A stretch of DNA of 64,000 bases, from assembly GCA_012861695.1 (NCBI GenBank), contig JAAOOA010000123.1:62001-126000 (forward strand), in the 5' to 3' direction. This DNA comes from Trematomus loennbergii (taxonomy: Eukaryota; Chordata; Actinopteri; Perciformes; Nototheniidae). The first letter of the stretch is position 1; each line of letters begins with the position of its first letter. Positions 53,829 to 64,000 of the stretch are shown here, piece after piece. Made by a program: the position numbers and the translations under genes. The notes beneath the pieces were generated by a model that searched no databases, was not told where the DNA came from, and saw only the letters and a list, made by a program, of their open reading frames with translations.

Positions 53829-55403
53829 CAGGGTTGCCAACTCTCACGCATCTGGCGTGTGACACACGCTTTCACTCTCAATATCACGCTCTCACGCTGC
53901 CCAAACTATTCTCACGCCAAAAACAAGAATACCGAAGACTAGAAACGTTTTTTAAAACTTTTGTCACGTAGTGATCGTCTTCTCAATAGAACATCTTTGA
54001 TAATGTCTTCTGGCCAATCAGAATCACGATAACGGCGTGGTGTTGTTGCAGGAAGTCCCGACGGAGAATACTTTTGCTGTAGTACATCTGGCTACATCGA
54101 TACAACATTACGTGTTGATAGAAATCAACACGTAACGAAATAAGACCCACGGTTGATGATTGATAGGTGTGTGGGCTGTCTTTCATTCTGACACACAGAA
54201 CAATGGGGGCTATCCACCCTTATCCACAATGTAAAGTAATTCACACAGCCTCTTCCCTCTTCAATGAGGAGCAGCAGGTTCAGCTTTCAGAACAAAGTCA
54301 CAAAAAACTAAAATGGCATTCATTTTTTTAAATATGTCGTGTAGTAATAGATGTATTTATTTTTCTTCTCAAGAGAGTACCAGAATGTGTATTTTATGTT
54401 AGATTTCAAAAAATCTCCTGGGGGAGAATCCCCCCAGACCCCCCTGCAGGGGTTGGGTTTTCAGCATGTCAACTCTTTCACTTGTGGGGAAATTGCAGGA
54501 TTGGCTCCAGGTCGCCCTTTTTATTTACTACAAGACAAATGTGCCTTTTATTTCATACAGTTCCATTTGGATTGAGACAGGGAAATAATCTAAACCTCAC
54601 GCGTGGCGTTTCACTGTCGGGGGAGCGTGTATGTAATTACATTGCAAATACTGACTTGAGCCCCACCACTGTATGGGTTAGCCCTACCATAGATTACCCA
54701 ACAAAAATACTCTGGAGCCGCAACTGCCGACCCGTATTGCGCATGCGCAGATCTAAGATCCAGTAGAAATGATAAAAAAGTAAAAGTCTGCTGCTTATTG
54801 TTCTACTAGGCCAAAATAGAGTCAAAGAGTATATGAGAGTGAGAGTGTGTTAATTAATATATTTGGCAGTTTGGAGTAAGTCTGTAGATGTGTTTGTGTG
54901 TGTTTCATAGGCCTCTCACGATAATTAATTTTGTTGGATACATTTTCCCGGAAATTATTGCGATAAACGATAATATTGTCGGCACCGTTGTATGACCATT
55001 TTAGACCACTGACATAATGATAATATATAATAATAATTCAAGTACATCCTTTCAAACTGCTAGTCACATCCTCATGTAAATGGCAATTTATCAAGGTCAG
55101 AAAAGTTATCGAGTTCATTTTTATTTATCGTACGATAAGTCAATTAATTGCTTATCGCGACAGGCACACAATAAAACAGTGGAAACAAACATGTTTGACT
55201 TTCATTAGTGAATGAAACTGTGTGCCCTTTATAGTCTGTGTCCATTATTGTGTATTTGTATATATTGTATATATATCCTATATGCCAAGGTCCCGCTGCT
55301 GACACGATAGCAGTCATTTCGTGCGCATATGTGTAATTAAACCAAATTAAACCCATGATATCAAAATCTCACTCCAGCCAGGTACCCAAAGTTGGCAACC
55401 CTG
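53829..55403. mobile_element. CAGGGTTGCCAAC-ended DNA element
   Basis: Ends CAGGGTTGCCAACT and AGTTGGCAACCCTG are inverted. TTATAG flanks both (53823-53828, 55404-55409). Only six bases of TSD match, fewer than hAT's eight. A smaller element lies inside at about 54910-55170. Confidence 0.7.
54910..55170. mobile_element. Small MITE with CACGATAA/TTATCG ends
   Basis: AGGCCTCTCACGATAATTAATT at the left and AATTAATTGCTTATCGCGACAGGC at the right are imperfect inverted repeats. The interior carries further GATAA/TTATC repeats. TSD uncertain. Confidence 0.55.
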
Positions 55404-55691
55404 TTATAGAATGATCACACCGGTGACAGTACTCTTCAAAGGGTTCATGAAATATGACTACTACTGTTTAACATTTTGGGTTACTTAATGTTACTTCATG
55501 TTAAGGCTAATAAAATGACAAGGCTGTAATGCTAACTAACGTGCTAGCTACTAGCTAGGTAGCTAACTTGATCAAGCCACTCCTGGTCCTTTCATCAGAC
55601 GGGAAGCGAAAGAACGAGCAAGACCCATTGCTGGTATGATAACAACCTGGTACTAAGCACACAGGCATCTTGTTAAAGTTATCTTATCTTA

Positions 55692-55732
55692 GCCAGCGCC
55701 ATATAGATAGATTATATCTATATGGCGCTGAT
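55692..55732. repeat. Palindrome, about 38 bp
   Basis: CAGCGCCATATAGATAGATT...ATCTATATGGCGCTG is nearly perfectly self-complementary. Half of it also occurs at about 51319-51335. Confidence 0.85.
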
Positions 55733-56031
55733 CTTAGCTATCTCTTAGTGGAGGAAAACAATTGTGACATCACTTACGCGACTCTGGGATTTGTAGTCTT
55801 TCTAGTTGCGTACTTTTCATAGTCTTATATTTCAACAGTTTTACGACAAACTGTGACTTTTTTGACATGGAAATAATTTGTTAAGATTGACAAACATCAT
55901 ATGTGTAATTCATGGCACAATTCAAATGGGATCGAAAGATAAGTTTTCTCTCTCCATTGACTTCAATACATTATTTTTCCGAAATAAGGTCCCATGGACC
56001 GGAAGTAGATGGGCGTGACTTCGCCACTCTA

Positions 56032-56976
56032 TGTGTACACGTCCCTGGACCTGCTGACCAGAGATGGGGAAAGAGCCAGAAACACAGAAAGATCCACAGC
56101 ATGGCAGATGATCGAGCTGGGAGGAGAAGTAGACAGCAGCTAACGTTAGTAGCCACTCGTAGCTTAACGTTAGTAGCTCGTCCAGCCGACGAGGGATTTG
56201 CAGGACAAAATTGGTTGGAGGGTTTGATAACTTCCTGTTGGAGGGTTGTATCGCGCAGTGATCTCCTGCTGCTCTCTCTTGGTCAGTGTCAGGGGGACAA
56301 TGCTGCAGACCAGGGCAACAACCTGTCATTCAGACACAGAGGGAGGAGGGGAGGTGAAGAGGAGGGATGGGAATAAGAGCCAGGCTTCCTCACCCGGGTC
56401 ACACCAGCCACAGAATGAGTTTTGATGTAAGACAGGTACCAGCCCAGGCTAGCAATTAGCATGCAGCTACACAAAGAGACTTGTGTGGAAGGCAAAATGA
56501 TATGAGAGATATGAAGACACTTTAAGGAAAAATCCAACCTTGGATATATGTATTTTTTGACCATAGATAAACATGCTTAAAAACAAATTAAGGTTCTTAA
56601 ATATGTGCAGTATTTAAATAATAACACATTTAAAAAAAATGTATTGAAAAATAATTGCTCTTTTGCTTAAATATTTCTCATTCCCCTTCTTTAGTAGTGC
56701 TTGGAAAATATTTGCAGATAAGCATTTTTCCATTATCTAATTATTATTATTTATCCATTATCTAATTATCTAAAAACGTAAAACAACATAAAAGATCCAA
56801 TAACTTAAGTGCCGTTATATTTGTGCCTTTAAGGGTGGATTTTTCCTTTAAAGGGAGCGAGCTGAAGAGACCCCACAGTGAGCATGCACAGAAGAGATGA
56901 ACATGAAGTAATGTGAATGTGAAAATAAACCCAGATCTGTATCCTCTATGCCCGAGCATTGTGGTAAAAGTGCTCT
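56032..56976. other. Unassigned sequence, probably 3' UTR or flank of the right tetraspanin
   Basis: No coding sequence supported. 56130-56180 carries three TAACGTTAGTAGC repeats. The stretch from 56976 downwards would be 3' UTR of the minus-strand gene, but I did not identify its polyadenylation signal. Confidence 0.4.
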
Positions 56977-57099
56977 CTAAGTTATAACTATGGGGATGTT
57001 GGCCACAGTCAGAGGTGTGAAGACCTCCGGCTTCTGTTCGGGGTACGAGTAGGAAATGGAGGTGGAGGTGGGGATATATTCAAGCTGAGATGGTGGAGG
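56977..57099 (-). other. Open frame after the tetraspanin stop codon
   Basis: After the TAG at 57102-57100 the same frame stays open for 40 codons (PPPSQLEYIPTSTSISYSYP, then EQKPEVFTPLTVANIPIVIT) to a TAG at 56979-56977. The composition (Pro, Ser, Tyr, few stops) looks like a cytoplasmic tail. Either the first stop is a mutation, or it is read through, or this is chance. Confidence 0.35.
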
Positions 57100-57180
57100 C
57101 TAAGTCAGGATGATGTACTGAGGAGTGGATGGGGTCTTGAGCTTTTTAGCAAGGATTGAGCTGCAAATCAAAGCCAGGAG
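57100..57180 (-). CDS. Right tetraspanin, last exon
   Basis: Follows an acceptor TTCCCAAAAG. 26 codons read LLALICSSILAKKLKTPSTP then QYIILT and TAG. It gives the end of membrane helix 4 and a basic cytoplasmic tail, in phase 0 with the previous exon. Confidence 0.7.
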   Translation of the reverse strand, partial: LLALICSSILAKKLKTPSTPQYIILT

Positions 57181-57354
57181 CTTTTGGGAAGCAGTGATGA
57201 AGAGAGTGAAAAAAGGTTAGGGAAATATTAGTTTGAATCAAGACAGGGGGAGGAGTTTTTTTTAAAAGAGAGAAAGGAGGTCATAGGGGTTAGACCACAA
57301 GTAATAACTTTATGAACAATGAGAGACGACAAAATGAAGACTCACTACTCTTAC

Positions 57355-57438
57355 CAAAATAACTCCAGTTCCGACGAACAGGCCCATCACCAGCGGTGCT
57401 TTGTTGATGAAGACATCAACAATGACCCCAGGACAAGC
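57355..57438 (-). CDS. Right tetraspanin, exon with end of large loop and helix 4
   Basis: 28 codons, ACPGVIVDVFINKAPLVMGL then FVGTGVIL, between an acceptor CTACAG and donor GTAAGAG. The Cys before Pro-Gly is one of the conserved loop cysteines that pair with the CCG motif; then helix 4 begins. Both borders are in phase 0. Confidence 0.75.
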
Positions 57439-57459
57439 CTGTAGCACCAAGAAAAAAGG

Positions 57460-58840
57460 GAATTATTGTCGGTTTAACAGATATAAACCTAGAATGTACA
57501 AATTTCTAAAGTTAAAACAGATCTTAACTCAAAATCCTACAACACTGGAGAGATAATTGCTAGCCTGCTAACAGGCTAAGATAGGCTAACTAAGATATTA
57601 AATGTGGCAAATAATTTAAGAAAAAGAGGGAAAGAATAGGTTTATTCACATGTTTATGTCTTAAAAAATCTTACAACACTGAACAGATAAACAAACTTTG
57701 TTTCGTAATAGCTAACTGCTAGCATGCTAACAGTTTAAAATAAGCTAACAAAAAAGATACTAAATGTGGTAAATATTCTAAGAGAAGGAGGAAAGGGGTG
57801 TTTTTTGTATCCGTTTCAAACACCTACATTGTAAGTGTCTTTTAGTGAACAAATAATAACTCAAAATCAAACGATACTTGAAAGATATACAAACTTTTGT
57901 CACAGTTAACTGCTAGCATGCTAACAACGTGGCGAATATTAGAAGGAAAATATGAAAAATAGATGTTAATTTTTGGTCAGTTTACAAACACGTAAACCTA
58001 CATTGTAAATAGTGTTAAATCTGTGTAATCTCACAATGTTAATCGATGGGTTGGATTTGCATTTACGATAAGTAATAAGGGTTTTATACCGTGAGTATAT
58101 TTTATATAGATTTTTTTTTTTTTCCGCTCAGGGCTAATTCAGAGGCTCAGCGTTAGTCTTGTGGTTTTTTTTGCAAAAAATTGTTCATATCATCAGTTAG
58201 CTGAGTTTCTCCCCGTTACATGGATATGAAAGATTCATAGTTTATTAAATATCAAGAAGCCCTCAGACGCTGTTTCCTGCAGATTATGCGTTTTTCCCCC
58301 CGCCGGCGGGGGGATGGGGTTTAACAGGTTAAGTGAACACATACTAACTAAAAATCCTACACAATACTGGAGGAATGAGGGATATACAAACTTAGTTTTG
58401 TCATAGTTAACTGCTAGCATGCTAACAGGCTAAACTATGTTAGTAAACGTGTCGAATATTATATATTTTTATTTATTTGTCCGTTTCAAATACAGGTTAA
58501 CCAACATTGTAATACTGTCTTAAGTGAACACATCATAACTCAAATCAAACGATACTGGACGGATATACTAACTTTGTGTTGTCATATTTAATTGCTAACA
58601 GGCTAAATCATGATAATAAACGTTGAAATACAAAAAAATAAAAATGAAAGAAGAGTTAAAATGATGTTCGATGAATGAAAAATTGCTTGATTAAGACTTT
58701 ATTAGTCGACTAGTGATTAATCGACTATTAGAGGGCAGTAAACCCACATTGTAAGTGTCTTTAAAAATATCGTAACTCAAATTCATACAATACTGGACAT
58801 AGTACATTAGCATGCTGGCTAAAGTACGACAGTAAAATGC
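57460..58840. repeat. Intronic tandem repeat, about 170-bp diverged units
   Basis: Five to six diverged units share GCTAACTGCTAGCATGCTAACA, TAAATGTGG.AAATATT and CATTGTAA.TGTCTT..GTGAACA (about 57480, 57660, 57830, 58330, 58500, 58740). A different repeat, ending GGGGTTTAACAGGTTAAG (58316-58333), is inserted between the third and fourth units. Confidence 0.75.
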
Positions 58841-58858
58841 TAAGTGGCATTAACTTAC

Positions 58859-58954
58859 ATCCATCGTGAAGGGATCTGAAAAGGTTTCTGGGTCGGGACA
58901 GGTTTCCTTGGCAAAGTCTAACGACGGTATCCCGGTCGCTCCACAGCAGTGAAG
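58859..58954 (-). CDS. Right tetraspanin, CCG-motif exon
   Basis: 32 codons beginning LHCCGATGIPSLDFAKETCP and ending PFTMD, from acceptor CTCTGTAG to donor GTAAGTT. CCG is the signature of the tetraspanin large extracellular loop, and two further cysteines match the family. Phase 0 at both borders. Confidence 0.8.
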
Positions 58955-59510
58955 CTACAGAGGAACGAGATGAAGGGAGATTTACACTGACAATTAAATA
59001 AATAAGAATCACAACCACATATTTTACATCTCACATTATATAATCAATGTGGAAGTAAATAAAGACATGAGTAATAAGCAAATCTACTCTCATTTAAACA
59101 CATTTTCAATTATATAAATAAGGCAAAGAATTAAGAGATTTTTTAGAATAAAAACTGACTCCAAAGATATTATTAAATACTCATTTTAGTTATATGTTTG
59201 GAGAGTTTTTATTGATAACATGTGTTTTTTTGGGGTTATTTATTAGTTAAGTAGCACTTTTAAATTCAATTAAATAATTTTTCAAATCAATTATTTGAAT
59301 AAAATGTTGGTTCATTTATGTATTTACACAATTTATTCAATTCAAATCATTTATTTCATGCTGTCTTTTATTTTATATTATATTAAAAACACTCTGGTTC
59401 GGTGTAAGGAGTAATTCATGTTGCCATCTCAAGTCTGAAACAATATAAGACAAACAACAATTTTGAATTAAAGTTGTAATCTTCTTCCATTTAACAAATA
59501 AAGTGCTTAC

Positions 59511-59611
59511 CAGTTTTGGATGAATGTGAGAGTGACAGCAAGAACTGGGTCGCTGTTAGCCACACACAGCGAATATATGCTATAGTAGAAGTCCGCAATG
59601 CTAAATCCAAT
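59511..59611 (-). CDS. Right tetraspanin, first large-loop exon (frame lesion at its end)
   Basis: From acceptor TTTTTCAG: IGFSIADFYYSIYSLCVANS DPVLAV... to FIQN, then TG and the donor GTAAGC. The exon is 101 bases, so it leaves phase 2 while the next exon starts in phase 0. One base is missing against the expected 102. It covers helices A and B of the large loop. Confidence 0.7.
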
Positions 59612-59699
59612 CTGAAAAATAAAACACAATTTCATGAACAGACATAAAGTATTTTCATTTTAAACATTTATTCTTCTCTTGTTTGTTTTCCTATCTTAC

Positions 59700-59774
59700 C
59701 TCGACTTCCCTGGAATTAGCAATCACTCCAAAAACAACCACAGCAACTGCCAGGATGGTCACCAGTGCCGAAAA
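59700..59774 (-). CDS. Right tetraspanin, helix 3 exon
   Basis: 25 codons, FSALVTILAVAVVVFGVIAN SREVE, from acceptor CTGTGTAG to donor GTAAGAT. A hydrophobic membrane segment followed by the start of the large extracellular loop. Phase 0 on both sides. Confidence 0.8.
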
Positions 59775-59837
59775 CTACACAGAGAGGAAGCGGAAAGTAA
59801 ACCCAGCTGATTTCTTGAGAAACTGAAGGATATTTAT

Positions 59838-60631
<794 letters not shown>

Positions 60632-60855
60632 ATATTTATACATTCTCCGTTCCTCGCTCGCATGTGGAACTTTCTCAATAGGAAACTGAGAAAATAATGC
60701 TCCTTTTCAGGTTGTTATGTTTGCATATTAGACAAAGGAAACAACATATCTAAAAGTGAGTTCTGCAGTTACAGTAAGCCAGTTGTGTAAGGCAGGCTTT
60801 TGCAATCACATAAAATGGCTGTATACACAGAAGTCACTGTGTTAAGAAGTCTCAC

Positions 60856-60952
60856 CGTTAGCAGAGCGCATCGTTTCTCGTTGCAGGCGCTGTAGACTCC
60901 AACACGACGACGATCAGCATCACCAAGCCCGTGATAATCAGGACAGTCACCG
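60856..60952 (-). CDS. Right tetraspanin, helix 2 exon (frame lesion)
   Basis: From acceptor TTTTTTTAAG: VTVLIITGLVMLIVVVL, then, in a frame shifted by one base, YSACNEKRCALLT to donor GTGAGAC. The exon is 97 bases where 98 are needed. GTTGGAGTC would be in frame as GTTGGGAGTC, so one G of a GGG run is missing. In the family this exon carries helix 2 and the intracellular cysteine loop. Confidence 0.75.
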
Positions 60953-61042
60953 CTTAAAAAAATATATAAAGATCTGTGATTAAATATGTTTCAGACACAC
61001 ACTATGTTTATTCTGGAGAAATCATGCCACATATGTACTGAC

Positions 61043-61145
61043 CCATATTGAATGTACTTGAGAAGTCATCGAATTCATAGAATACTCTGGTGCCATCGCT
61101 GAACCTCAGCCACAGGCCCAGACCCAGGAACACAAACCCCACCAG
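61043..61145 (-). CDS. Right tetraspanin, exon 2
   Basis: From acceptor CTGGTTGTGCAG-like sequence: LVGFVFLGLGLWLRFSDGTR then VFYEFDDFSSTFNM and one extra base before donor GTCAGT. It completes helix 1 and forms the small extracellular loop; GLWLRF is typical of CD9-like tetraspanins. The exon before it is not found up to 64000. Confidence 0.85.
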
Positions 61146-62050
<905 letters not shown>

Positions 62051-62819
62051 TCACATTGGATATGGGCTGAACTTGTCCTGGATTGGAATTTTTTCGATCA
62101 TTTCCCAAGGAGGAGTTCGCAAAAATGTGATTAAAATGCATGAAAAACGCACATTTTTCAAAACGGCCGACTTTCTGGGGGGCGGGGCTAATGGAAGCAA
62201 ATTAGAAATATGTCCGCAATTCCATGAGGAATGTCTGTGCCAAGATTCGTGAAGTTCGGAGAAACTATATGTGACTACCACACAATAGGGGCGCTACTGA
62301 GCTGTTTTAAACACGTTTTTGAGTTATACATTTGTGGTGTTTTTGGCGCCCCCTATTGTCCAAATGAAAATGCTTTGGTGTGCCAATTCCCCAAGACAGA
62401 CTGAACCTATCCACCAAAATCTGTGATATTTCGATACATTGTTGATGAGTTATGAGTATTTATTCTAAGCCCCGCCTTTTTGCGAATACGTTTTGATTAA
62501 TGGCGGCCATATTTTTCGACTGAACATGCTCATTTCCTACGGTAATGTGTCTGACACTCCACCGATGCTGTACACTAAGTTTGGTGTTGAAAAACAATAA
62601 ATTGAAATTTAAGTTAACATTTCACTGTTTTTAACATTATGCTAATTAAATACAATTAAAGTAGGCGGAGCTTAGGGGTCCAAGAGGATTATTTGTAGAG
62701 CAGGTCGAGACGGATCAGTGTGCAACATTTCAGGTCATTCAGACTTACGGTGCGACTTTGTAAATGTTTCCGAAATGGGATTTTCATAGGTGGCACTAGC
62801 GAGCATGTTGGTCAATTTG
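62051..62819. repeat. Interspersed repeat, unclassified
   Basis: Segments such as TTTTTGGCGCCCCCTATTGTCC, AGCCCCGCCTTTTTGCG and AGTTCGGAGAAACTATATG have the look of a dispersed fish repeat of several hundred bases. No gene and no ends recognised. Confidence 0.35.
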
Positions 62820-62821
62820 AA

Positions 62822-63860
62822 CCATAGACTGTATATATAAATGGACGTAGGGTCCGTGACGTCACCCATAGGATTCTGCAGAGTTGCCGAGAAGCCCTTA
62901 GTAGGCGGAGTCGGCCACTAACGGCTCGACAGTGGCGTCAGAGTTCCACTCCCGCCTGCTCCAGCCTGCTCCAAATAAGGGCAAAGAGGCGGAGCCGAGG
63001 CGGGACCTGCTGCCTCCGGGCTGGAAGTTCCAGAGCTAGCTGAAGCTACCAAGCTAAGCTAACACACACTGCACACTGCCGTCGCATTTTACGTTTCTAA
63101 GGTAAGCGGTCATGAGACTATTCAGCAAAACTATAAATAATAATCTAAGTTGAGTTTTTTAGGCATAATACTTCAGAATCTTAAATCCCTTAACGTTTGT
63201 ATGCAATTGTGCTAAATTAAACACTGGAATCAAGCAAATATTAATATGTTTGTATGACATTAGTTATTTATATTTTGCCATCACTTAATTATACGTTTAA
63301 TACATTTAAGTTAAGCTAAGGTACATGTGATGATAGCTAGTTAGTGCTCTTACCTGTGAGGCCTCCTCCAAACAGCATTATAACCAGACTGTATCATTAA
63401 AACTACAAGTACCAGTTCTAGGTCCTTGACAAACAATTCAAAAGACAAAATGTATTTAAAGACCAATCTTTATTTGAAGGTGCCTCTTAACCTGGGATAT
63501 TAGTTATACAGTAATAGTATTGACAATCTAAAAAAACTGAGCAACTCAACAGTCAACTTTATATTTCTTATTGTCTAAAGCATTTATTATTTTCATTTTC
63601 CCCTCTCACTTCAGAGAGAAACCTCCGTGTGATGGACGTCCTGTGTTGGTTTGGAGAGGACTGAGGGTCTTTCCTCTGTGAGGAGGACCAGGCCTGATGG
63701 AGGAGCCCATGCATAGCTGATACCACCTGATCAGGCCTAGTCTGTCACTTTATTTGACTAAATGTGTTTACTTATACATTTAATAGGTTTACACCTTCTG
63801 TCCATATGTGCTTTTTATTTAAAACATGTTTGATTAACTTTTGGTTCACATTTCAATAAA
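62822..63860 (+). ncRNA. Repeat-like transcription unit with TATA box, intron and poly(A) signal
   Basis: ACCATAGACTGTATATATAA (TATA-like) at 62822 is followed about 280 bases later by a donor TTCTAAGGTAAGCGG (63098), an acceptor CCCCTCTCACTTCAG (63614) and AATAAA at 63855. The exon-like parts have no convincing frame. ATAGACTGTATATA-type sequences are widespread in fish genomes, so this is probably a repeat copy. Confidence 0.3.
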
Positions 63861-64000
63861 TTGAATTTGCACTCCTTTTGTCCATTATTCTTACTGAAAA
63901 TGTTAGATTACACATTCACATCCGACTGAAGATTGGCCCCATTTATTTGCGTTGCAAACTCTGCGGTACAAGGTACATGTTGTGAAGCTCATGAAGTGAG

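Larger units (their letters stand above)
53313..56031. mobile_element. TIR element with about 207-bp arms
   Basis: The arm at 53313-53520 (TAGAGTGGCGAAGT...CATGGGACCTTATTTCGGAA...TGTCGTAAAACTGT) is inverted at 55826-56031. TSD not resolved. The interior holds a CAGGG-ended element (53829-55403) and no transposase. Confidence 0.75.

Noticed and set aside
63340..63420. Minus-strand donor-like site at 63352-63356 as exon 1 of the right tetraspanin
   Set aside because: The preceding short frame has no cysteine/CKY pattern or hydrophobic helix; it does not resemble a tetraspanin start.

Overview
The window is vertebrate nuclear DNA, almost certainly from a teleost. Split exons with consensus splice sites encode a fish-type CD9-like tetraspanin. 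The interspersed repeats (hAT, TTAA-type, Harbinger-like, Rex1/L2-like LINEs, tRNA-derived SINEs, long CA/GT runs) are typical of fish. Host gene sequence appears only at the two edges. Exon 1 of a tetraspanin lies on the minus strand at 1128-1193 and its gene runs out of the left edge. Exons 2-8 of a tetraspanin lie on the minus strand between 61145 and 57100, with exon 1 not found. The order fits two tandem paralogues better than one gene. The right-hand copy carries two single-base frame lesions and a stop codon followed by a further open frame, so it may be a pseudogene.

From about 2262 to 47572 the window is a stack of insertions that can be unpicked from target-site duplications (TSDs). 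The outermost visible layer is a piggyBac-like (PGBD4-like) 5' coding remnant, split into three pieces. A 34.3-kb foldback element (2276-36571, TSD AAAGAT, arms of about 1.5 kb each containing a 61-bp palindrome) sits just after its ATG. Inside the left foldback arm is a hAT-like element (2617-29736, TSD GCTCATAC; a second, uninterrupted copy lies at 51339-52417). That element is split by a Harbinger-like element (3523-25483, TSD TAT) and by a Rex1/L2-type LINE (25636-29719). The Harbinger-like element is split by an endogenous retrovirus (6557-24862). The retrovirus env region is split by an 8.5-kb element (about 12088-20602) built around a tyrosine-recombinase gene.

The second stack is in the same piggyBac-like remnant: hAT 36638-47405, containing a TTAA element 37053-47230, containing hAT 37250-46944, containing a young, intact Ty3/gypsy-type LTR retrotransposon (38020-46341) with 1.38-kb LTRs, a 354-codon gag and a 1369-codon pol.

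The most unusual object is the tyrosine-recombinase element. It has one minus-strand gene (zinc fingers, coiled coil, repeated Lys/Pro/Val linker, recombinase domain) and inverted end sequences. The end sequence recurs as an array of about eight 80-bp units abutting the 3' end of the gene, and several other unrelated tandem arrays are present. Right of 47.6 kb the window holds further mobile elements (hAT 49487-50778, an inverted-arm element 53313-56031 with a nested CAGGG-ended element, hAT 59838-60631 in a tetraspanin intron), microsatellites and unassigned sequence. No rRNA, tRNA gene, CRISPR array or bacterial-type gene organisation was seen.
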